Positions 59,298 to 64,000 of a DNA stretch of 64,000 nucleotides are shown here, one piece after another; within the stretch, counting starts at the first letter, position 1; each line of letters starts with the position of its first letter. Made by a program: the position numbers and the translations under genes. Location of the stretch: the NCBI GenBank assembly GCA_016704655.1, contig JADIZR010000006.1, forward strand, positions 1 through 64,000, written 5' to 3'. Source of the stretch: Pseudomonadota bacterium. Its GTDB lineage: Bacteria > Pseudomonadota > Gammaproteobacteria > Steroidobacterales > Steroidobacteraceae. The notes under the pieces were generated by a model. The model was not told the origin of the DNA. It did no database searches and was given only the letters and a program-made list of their open reading frames with translations.

Positions 59298-59597
59298 ATG
59301 GCATTGACCAAGGCGGAAATCGCGGAAGCGTTGTTCGACCAGCTCGGCCTCAACAAGCGTGAGGCCCGTGAGCTAGTCGACCTGTTCTTCGAAGAGTTGC
59401 GCATGGCGCTGGCCCATGGCGAGCAGGTCAAGCTTTCCGGTTTCGGCAACTTCGACCTGCGCAGCAAGAACCAGCGCCCGGGTCGCAACCCGAAGACCGG
59501 CGAGGAGATTCCGATCAGCGCGCGTCGTGTCGTGACTTTCCGTCCTGGCCAGAAACTGAAGGCTCGCGTGGAAGCGTATGCTGGAACCCAGCAATAA
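59298..59597 (+). CDS. ihfA: Integration host factor alpha subunit
   Basis: 99 residues, MALTKAEIAEALFDQLGLNK, with the DNA-intercalating arm RNPKTGEEIPISARRVVTFRPG including the Pro. Length and the pheT-ihfA order are those of gammaproteobacterial IHF-alpha. Bends DNA as a heterodimer with IhfB. ATG 59298 preceded by a weak GATAAGACAAAG leader; overlaps the next gene by 20 bases. Confidence 0.95.
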   Translation: MALTKAEIAEALFDQLGLNKREARELVDLFFEELRMALAHGEQVKLSGFGNFDLRSKNQRPGRNPKTGEEIPISARRVVTFRPGQKLKARVEAYAGTQQ

Positions 59598-59934
59598 CGA
59601 CGAACTCCCGGCGATCCCGGGCAAGCGCTACTTCACCATCGGTGAGGTCAGCGAGCTGTGCGGCGTGAAGCCGCACGTGCTCCGTTACTGGGAGCAGGAG
59701 TTTCCCCAGCTCAAGCCGGTCAAGCGCCGGGGCAATCGTCGCTATTACCAGCGTCAGGACGTCCTGGTGATCCGCCAGATCCGCGCGCTGCTGTACGACC
59801 AGGGCTTCACGATCGGCGGCGCCCGCAATCGGCTCGAGGGCGAGGAAGCCCGCGATGACGTCACCCAGGCCCACCAGCTCGCGCGCCAGCTGCGCGTCGA
59901 GCTCGAAGAACTGATCAAAATCCTGCGACGGTAG
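59578..59934 (+). CDS. MerR family transcriptional regulator
   Basis: 118 residues. The HTH is KRYFTIGEVSELCGVKPHVL and RYWEQEFPQLKPVKRRGNRRYY, followed by a coiled-coil that ends EELIKILRR. No Cys-rich effector site is present, so it is the small MerR-like regulator usually found after ihfA in gammaproteobacteria rather than a metal sensor. Start overlaps ihfA by 20 bases. Role unknown; the stop codon overlaps the first base of a hairpin repeat that may end the operon. Confidence 0.9.
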   Translation: MLEPSNNDELPAIPGKRYFTIGEVSELCGVKPHVLRYWEQEFPQLKPVKRRGNRRYYQRQDVLVIRQIRALLYDQGFTIGGARNRLEGEEARDDVTQAHQLARQLRVELEELIKILRR

Positions 59935-59976
59935 GGGAGGCTCCCCAATTTTCGGTCGAAATTGGGGAGCTTCCCC
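59934..59976. repeat. Intergenic hairpin repeat, copy 3 (possible operon terminator)
   Basis: Arms GGGGAGGCTCCCCAATTTTCGG and TCGAAATTGGGGAGCTTCCCC (listed in parts; total 43 bases) form a long hairpin starting on the last base of the MerR gene. There is no long T-tract, so rho-independent termination is only possible. Shares the GGGAGGCTCCCnATTTTC core with the copies at 52.5 and 55.8 kb. Confidence 0.65.
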
Positions 59977-59996
59977 AGTTATACTCCGCGCCCGGT

Positions 59997-60073
59997 CGGA
60001 GCGTGGCGCAGTCTGGTAGCGCACTTGCATGGGGTGCAAGGGGTCGGAGGTTCGAATCCTCTCGCTCCGACCA
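59997..60073 (+). tRNA. tRNA-Pro (anticodon GGG)
   Basis: Acceptor CGGAGCG pairs with CGCTCCG, discriminator A, encoded CCA. Anticodon stem-loop CTTGC ATGGGGT GCAAG with GGG. D-arm GGCGCAGTCTGGTAGCGC and T-arm GGAGGTTCGAATCCTC are typical of bacterial tRNA-Pro. 77 nt with CCA. Confidence 0.95.
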
Positions 60074-60091
60074 ATCAAACAGCCGCTCCAT

Positions 60092-61081
60092 ATGGATACC
60101 CAGCAGACGAAATCGATCTTGACGGTGGCCCTGATGGCGGCCTTCGCCGACGGCCTCAAGGACGAACGCGAACGCGAGTCGGTTCGCAAACTGGCGGAAG
60201 CCTTTGGGGCCGAGTCCAGCATCGACCTGCCAGCCTTGTATCGCGAAGTCCTGCTCGCACGGCCCGACCTCGCCGAGGTCGTAAAGCCCCTTGATACGCA
60301 AGGTCTGCGCCAGTACGCCTACGAAATGGCAGTTGGCGTCGTCAACTCCGATGGTTCGCAGAATGCGGCGGAAGCGGCCTTCCTTACGCAGTTGGCAGCA
60401 GCACTGCAGCTACCCACGACGGCAGCAGAGTCCGTCGCGCAACAGGCCAGCGCGATCGCGGATGCTGCCGTCGAGCCTACCGGTCCTGACGCACCGGCAG
60501 GTGTGACGACAGCTGCGGCGACGCCGGCCGCCGTGGCGGGCACCGTGCTCGGCAAAGCGAATGTCAGCGACGCCGAGATGGACAAGACCATCCTGAATGC
60601 GTCGATCACCAACGCGGCGCTCGAACTGCTGCCGGAATCGATTGCGTCGATGGCGATCATTCCGCTGCAGCTGCGCCTCGTGTATCGCATCGGCAAGGCG
60701 TACGGCTTCGAGATGGACAGTTCAAACGCTAAGGATTTCATCGCCACGCTCGGTGTCGGCCTCACCTCACAGTACGTGGAGCAAATCGGACGCAAATTGC
60801 TGGGCGGGCTGCTTGGCGGTCTCGGCGGCGGCCTTGGTCGGTCCCTCGGCCGGCAGGCGGCCAGTTCGGGCCTCACGTTCGCCACGACGTACGCGATCGG
60901 TCGCGTGGCGCAGCGTTACTACGCGGGTGGTCGCACGCTCGATGCGGCGACGCTCAAGCAGGCGTTCGCGTCTCTGGTGGCAGAGGCGCGTGGCCTAGCA
61001 CCGCAATACCAGTCACGGATCGAGCAGGCCGCGCAGACGATCGATACGCGCAAGCTCGTGGAGATGGTCAGGCAGGGCTGA
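60092..61081 (+). CDS. TerB-like domain / DUF697 protein
   Basis: 329 residues from ATG 60092. The first 130 residues resemble a TerB-type helical domain (LMAAFADGLKDERERESVRK, YEMAVGVVNSDGSQNAAEAA, with the DG...E metal-like spots). An Ala-rich linker precedes a DUF697-like C-terminal half (LLPESIASMAIIPLQLRLVY, RIGKAYGFEMDSSNAK, and the glycine zipper KLLGGLLGGLGGGLGRSLGR likely membrane-active). Combination known from uncharacterised proteobacterial proteins; function not established. Convergent with the histidine phosphatase across a repeat-rich gap. Confidence 0.7.
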   Translation: MDTQQTKSILTVALMAAFADGLKDERERESVRKLAEAFGAESSIDLPALYREVLLARPDLAEVVKPLDTQGLRQYAYEMAVGVVNSDGSQNAAEAAFLTQLAAALQLPTTAAESVAQQASAIADAAVEPTGPDAPAGVTTAAATPAAVAGTVLGKANVSDAEMDKTILNASITNAALELLPESIASMAIIPLQLRLVYRIGKAYGFEMDSSNAKDFIATLGVGLTSQYVEQIGRKLLGGLLGGLGGGLGRSLGRQAASSGLTFATTYAIGRVAQRYYAGGRTLDAATLKQAFASLVAEARGLAPQYQSRIEQAAQTIDTRKLVEMVRQG

Positions 61082-61084
61082 CGG

Positions 61085-61228
61085 AAGTGAGGAAGGGAGG
61101 AAGGGGGGAAGTAGTGAATCGCGAATAGTAAATAGTGAATAGTGAATAGTGATTAGTCGGAAAGAGCGCGGCCCGCAAATCACGCGCCACTTCCTCCCTT
61201 CCTCCCTTCCTCCCTTCCTCCCTTCCTA
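61085..61228. repeat. Low-complexity repeat cluster: purine tract, TAGTGAA repeats, CTTCCTCC repeats
   Basis: A polypurine run (GAAGTGAGGAAGGGAGGAAG, 61085-61104) is followed by four to five TAGTGAA-type units (61112-61155), then a 40-base spacer, then about four and a half TTCCTCCC units (61190-61227). The purine and pyrimidine tracts are complementary, so they can form a long stem around the AT-rich repeats. Lies between convergent genes; the right part overlaps the stop of the histidine phosphatase gene. May work as a bidirectional terminator or be slippage-made. Confidence 0.7.
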
Positions 61229-61900
61229 GGAGTGCGTGACCGCATGCATGCGGTCGGCTCGCTCCAGGTGCGGGATCGCGTTGAACGACACCAACCGCGC
61301 GTTGCCCGAAGCCGGATGGATCACTTCCGTCACGCCGGTGTTGCGGATCTGCAGGTTCAGCTGGATTGCCGCATCGGCTCCCGCGTCGAGCACCTCCGAC
61401 GTGTAACGGCCAATCACGCCCCCGGACGTCACGATCAGCACGTTGTCGTCGCGCCCGAGTCCTTCGCACGCAGCCGTAACACCGGCACCGATCCGGGCGC
61501 CGAACTCCGCCCAGCTTTCGCCGCCCGCGACGAGATCGTCGTGCCGTGACCACTTCTGCATGGCGCTGCGGATCGCCGCGAAGTACTCGCGTCGGTCACC
61601 CGATGCCTTGATGGCCTGCAGGCGGTCGCCTTCGAAAAATCTCAGCAATGACTGGTGGTCGTACTCGTTGAAACGCGCGTCCTGGGTGAAGTCGCGCGGG
61701 CCATCGAGTGCGTTCATGACGAGTTCGCACGTCGACACCTGCCTTTGCAGCGTGCCCGCGAGCACCCGGGCGAACTGCAGGCCGCGGGCCGCGAAGTGTT
61801 CGCCGAGCCAGGTCGACTGGCGCGCTCCAAGGTCGGTGATCGAATCGTAGTTGCCCGCGAAATCGGGCTGGCCGTGGCGTACGAGATAAAGATAGGGCAT
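61226..61900 (-). CDS. Histidine phosphatase (phosphoglycerate mutase-like) family protein
   Basis: 224 residues. MPYLYLVRHGQPDF has the catalytic RHG at residues 8-10; the second-half catalytic His lies in VLIVTSGGVIGRY, where SGG replaces the usual SHG. Phosphate-binding Arg and Glu candidates are in DARFNEYDHQ. Cofactor-independent phosphatases of this branch hydrolyse small phosphorylated molecules. The loss of the usual second His makes the catalytic assignment tentative. Divergent from the DUF62 gene. Confidence 0.75.
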   Translation of the reverse strand: MPYLYLVRHGQPDFAGNYDSITDLGARQSTWLGEHFAARGLQFARVLAGTLQRQVSTCELVMNALDGPRDFTQDARFNEYDHQSLLRFFEGDRLQAIKASGDRREYFAAIRSAMQKWSRHDDLVAGGESWAEFGARIGAGVTAACEGLGRDDNVLIVTSGGVIGRYTSEVLDAGADAAIQLNLQIRNTGVTEVIHPASGNARLVSFNAIPHLERADRMHAVTHS

Positions 61901-61929
61901 AAGCCTCCCAGTTTAGCCCGGAACGCCCC

Positions 61930-62778
61930 ATGCCCAGCGCCGCGCCATCTGCACCGTTCCAGCCCTCGGGCGTCATCACGCTGACGACGGATTTTGGTCA
62001 CAAGGACCCTTTCGTTGGCGTGATGAAGGGGCAGGTGCTGCGCCGGTTCCCCGCGGCCCGGTTGGTCGACCTGACGCACGAGATCCTGGTCCACTGGCCC
62101 CCCGAGGCCGGCTTCTGGCTCGGGCGCTCGTTCAGGTATTTCCCGTCAGGCACGGTGCACGTGGCCGTCGTGGATCCTGGCGTTGGCAGTTCACGCGACG
62201 TCGCCGTAGTCGAAGCCGAGGGCCAGCTGTTCCTGGCACCCGACAACGGCCTGCTGGCCGGGGTGCTCGAGCGACTGGTCGCCACCCCCATCCTGCGGCG
62301 GCTCGACGACAGCGTCCTGCGCGATCTTGGAATCCACCAGCCGAGCGCGACCTTCCATGGCCGCGACATCTTTGCGCCGGTGGCAGCCGAGCTGGCCGCT
62401 GGTCGGTTACGCCCCGAAGCCCTGGGACCGGTGGTGCGGGAACTCGTGCCGGGCTGGTTGGACGAGCCCACCCTGGCTGACGGGCAGTTGAACGGGGCGG
62501 TGGTGACGGTGGACCATTTTGGCAACCTGTTGACCAACCTGGACGCCGCGCTCGTAGGCCAGGTGGCGACGCCTGTGGTCCGGGCCGGCGGCCAGGAAAT
62601 CCTGCTCCGGCGCACGTATTCCGACGTCCGGCCGGGCGAGTACGTCGCCCTGATCAACTCTTTCGGCGTGCTGGAGGTGGCCAGAGCCGAAAAGAGCGCG
62701 GCCGAGGGCCTTGGACTGGGTCGGTGTGCCCCAATCGTCGTTTCGCCGCGCCATTGCGCCGCAAAACGAATCGGTTGA
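61930..62778 (+). CDS. SAM hydrolase / SAM hydroxide adenosyltransferase family protein (DUF62)
   Basis: 282 residues. ITLTTDFGHKDPFVGVMKG is the family opening (Asp for ribose), then DLTHEI, VAVVDPGVGSSRDVAVVEA, FLAPDNGLLAGVL, FHGRDIFAPVAAEL with the D-R-H style water-activating residues, and VDHFGNLLTNL and NSFGVLEVA at the C-terminus. Relatives hydrolyse S-adenosylmethionine to adenosine and methionine; fluorinase and chlorinase are specialised members, but the halide-site residues are not evident here. Cytoplasmic. Biological role of the bacterial hydrolase is not settled. Confidence 0.85.
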   Translation: MPSAAPSAPFQPSGVITLTTDFGHKDPFVGVMKGQVLRRFPAARLVDLTHEILVHWPPEAGFWLGRSFRYFPSGTVHVAVVDPGVGSSRDVAVVEAEGQLFLAPDNGLLAGVLERLVATPILRRLDDSVLRDLGIHQPSATFHGRDIFAPVAAELAAGRLRPEALGPVVRELVPGWLDEPTLADGQLNGAVVTVDHFGNLLTNLDAALVGQVATPVVRAGGQEILLRRTYSDVRPGEYVALINSFGVLEVARAEKSAAEGLGLGRCAPIVVSPRHCAAKRIG

Positions 62779-62871
62779 GAAGCAAACCGATCCGTGTATA
62801 GTTCGCAGCCTTGTGCCCATGTTGAATGGGCAGCGCGTTGATATATCAGGACTTTCTCCCAGGGCTGCGCC

Positions 62872-63081
62872 ATGGAACGAGACGAGGAACACTTCGACTT
62901 GGACGACGAGTTTGTAGCTGGAGCTGAGGAAGAGAATTACGACCGGTTCATCGACAGGGTGGACCGGCGCAAGCAGGCGGCTGCCGTGAAGAAAGGCAAG
63001 GCGGCCTGGAGCAAGCTCGAAGACGTGCTTGCCGAGAAACGCCTGCAGAAAGAACTCAAGGACTTCTACGAAGACAAGTAG
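62872..63081 (+). CDS. PA3496-like small putative envelope integrity protein
   Basis: 69 residues, highly charged, with ENYDRFIDRVDRRKQAAAVK and LAEKRLQKELKDFYEDK, the pattern of the PA3496 family of small gammaproteobacterial proteins. No signal peptide or membrane helix. Precedes lysC by 36 bases. Its function is inferred from the family name only. Confidence 0.65.
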   Translation: MERDEEHFDLDDEFVAGAEEENYDRFIDRVDRRKQAAAVKKGKAAWSKLEDVLAEKRLQKELKDFYEDK

Positions 63082-63117
63082 CCCCTCCGGCTCGGCTCGG
63101 ACCCGCGGCTCCTTACA

Positions 63118-64000
63118 ATGACCAGCCATACCGAATCGAACTGGGTCGTCCTGAAGTTTGGCGGCACCAGCGTTTCGAGCGTCAGTAACTGGAAGAACGT
63201 CGCTGGCGTCGTCAAGGCGCGGCTGATCGAAGGCCTGCACCCCGTCATCGTGCACTCCGCGCTGTCCGGTATCACGGATCGCCTCGAGCAACTGCTGGCA
63301 AAAGCGCTGACCGGTGAGTGGGAACCGGTCATGGACCAGATCGAGCGTCGGCACCTCGACCTCGCGCGCGATCTCGGTATCCACATCGACGCCGAGCTCG
63401 ACCGCCATTTCACCGACCTCCGCCGCAGCGCCGAAGGCATCCACCTGATCGGCGAGGTCAGTGACCGCCTGCGCGCGCGGGTGATGGCCAACGGCGAACT
63501 GATGGCAACGCGGATCGGCGCCGCGTTCCTGCAGGCCGAAGGCATCGACGTGCAGTGGCTCGACGCCCGCACGTTGCTGCACGCCGAAGTACGGACCGGC
63601 GCAACCGAACGCGCGAACTACCTGTCGGCGACCTGCAACTTCGAACCCGACACCGCATTCCAGCAGCGGCTGGCCTCAGGCGGCAAGGTGCTGATCACGC
63701 AGGGCTTCATCGCCAGCGACGCGCACGGCGACACCGTGCTGCTCGGTCGCGGTGGTTCCGACACCTCGGGCAGTTACTTCGCGGCCAAGCTCCGCGCGCG
63801 CCGCCTCGAGATCTGGACCGACGTGCCCGGCATGTTCACGTCGAATCCCAAGTCAGTGTCGAACGCGCGGCTGCTCAAGTCGCTTGATTACGACGAGGCC
63901 CAGGAAATTGCCAGCAGCGGCGCGAAGGTCCTGCACCCGCGCTGCATCCTGCCGGTGAAGCAGTACGCGATCCCGCTGACCGTGCACGCCACGCAGCAGC
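63118..64000 (+). CDS. lysC: Aspartate kinase, N-terminal part, truncated by the window edge
   Basis: ATG 63118; the frame stays open to the edge (294 codons). NWVVLKFGGTSVSSVSNWKN is the KFGGTS nucleotide-binding motif; VIVHSALSGITDRLEQLL, LGEVSDRL-like, and DTVLLGRGGSDTSGSYFAAK plus DVPGMFTSNP are the aspartate-binding and catalytic blocks. The opening resembles the aspartate kinase half of the Xanthomonas-type fusion with diaminopimelate decarboxylase more than E. coli LysC, but the fused part would lie outside the window. Catalyses the first step of the aspartate pathway (lysine, threonine, methionine). Confidence 0.85.
   Translation, partial: MTSHTESNWVVLKFGGTSVSSVSNWKNVAGVVKARLIEGLHPVIVHSALSGITDRLEQLLAKALTGEWEPVMDQIERRHLDLARDLGIHIDAELDRHFTDLRRSAEGIHLIGEVSDRLRARVMANGELMATRIGAAFLQAEGIDVQWLDARTLLHAEVRTGATERANYLSATCNFEPDTAFQQRLASGGKVLITQGFIASDAHGDTVLLGRGGSDTSGSYFAAKLRARRLEIWTDVPGMFTSNPKSVSNARLLKSLDYDEAQEIASSGAKVLHPRCILPVKQYAIPLTVHATQQ

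Noticed and set aside
61085..61228. Repeats considered as a CRISPR array
   Set aside because: Units are 7-8 bases, contiguous, without spacers and with no cas gene nearby.

Overview
The window looks like a chromosomal segment of a GC-rich gammaproteobacterium, probably near the Xanthomonadales or Steroidobacter/Nevskia-type lineages. The reasons are the uvrB and thrS-infC-rpmI-rplT-pheS-pheT-ihfA-merR block, a PA3496-type small protein, and an aspartate kinase at the right edge that resembles the N-terminal half of the Xanthomonas-type aspartate kinase/diaminopimelate decarboxylase fusion. The taxonomic call is inference; no 16S gene is present.

The first 48 kb is an accessory exopolysaccharide (EPS) or surface-glycan locus. 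Positions 1-9 kb are the least GC-rich and most damaged part: a broken glycosyltransferase, an unrecognised gene, a decayed IS3-type transposase, a broken secreted glycanase, a PEP-CTERM-type glycosyltransferase and a GT39-like membrane transferase. From 9.3 to 22.8 kb lie a sugar epimerase/dehydratase, two polyprenyl-phosphate-type GT2 enzymes, a GMC oxidoreductase, and then a long co-directional run: GT2, GT4, GT4, two CopD-like membrane proteins, an alkaline-phosphatase-superfamily enzyme, a Gfo/Idh oxidoreductase and a second alkaline-phosphatase-superfamily enzyme. On the opposite strand at 22.8-27.0 kb are asparagine synthase, a deleted sulfotransferase and a Wzx-like flippase. GH1 beta-glycosidase, an intact sulfotransferase, a third alkaline-phosphatase-superfamily protein and a second flippase follow.

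From 33 to 48 kb is what I read as a carbamoylation module. It has a carA-carB pair whose sequence resembles eukaryotic CAD / Bacteroidetes-type carbamoyl-phosphate synthases rather than the usual proteobacterial CarAB, a NodU/CmcH-type carbamoyltransferase with its DUF5989 and SxtJ partners, two SGNH-type proteins, a PadR regulator, a large secreted FG-GAP/carbohydrate-binding protein, and a secreted VWA-PASTA protein with a GlyGly-CTERM-like tail. Remnants of carA (29.45 kb) and of the VWA gene (32.7 kb) flank the second flippase block in the same order and orientation as the full-length genes. This suggests that the carA-to-VWA unit was once duplicated in tandem.

From 48.2 kb onward the content is housekeeping: tRNA-Asn, an aspartate aminotransferase, uvrB, a MazF/PemK-like toxin-antitoxin pair, tRNA-Val, the thrS-to-merR translation operon, tRNA-Pro, a TerB/DUF697 protein, a histidine phosphatase, a SAM hydrolase-family protein, and lysC running off the edge. 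Three copies of an intergenic hairpin and one low-complexity repeat cluster sit between these genes.

Many genes need frame corrections. Essential infC and pheT each carry a one-base loss in a homopolymer, so part of the frameshifting is probably base-calling error. Some lesions, however, are real-looking deletions (sulfotransferase at 24.5 kb; carA, VWA and IS3 remnants). Broken genes are reported as single loci with the break positions given.
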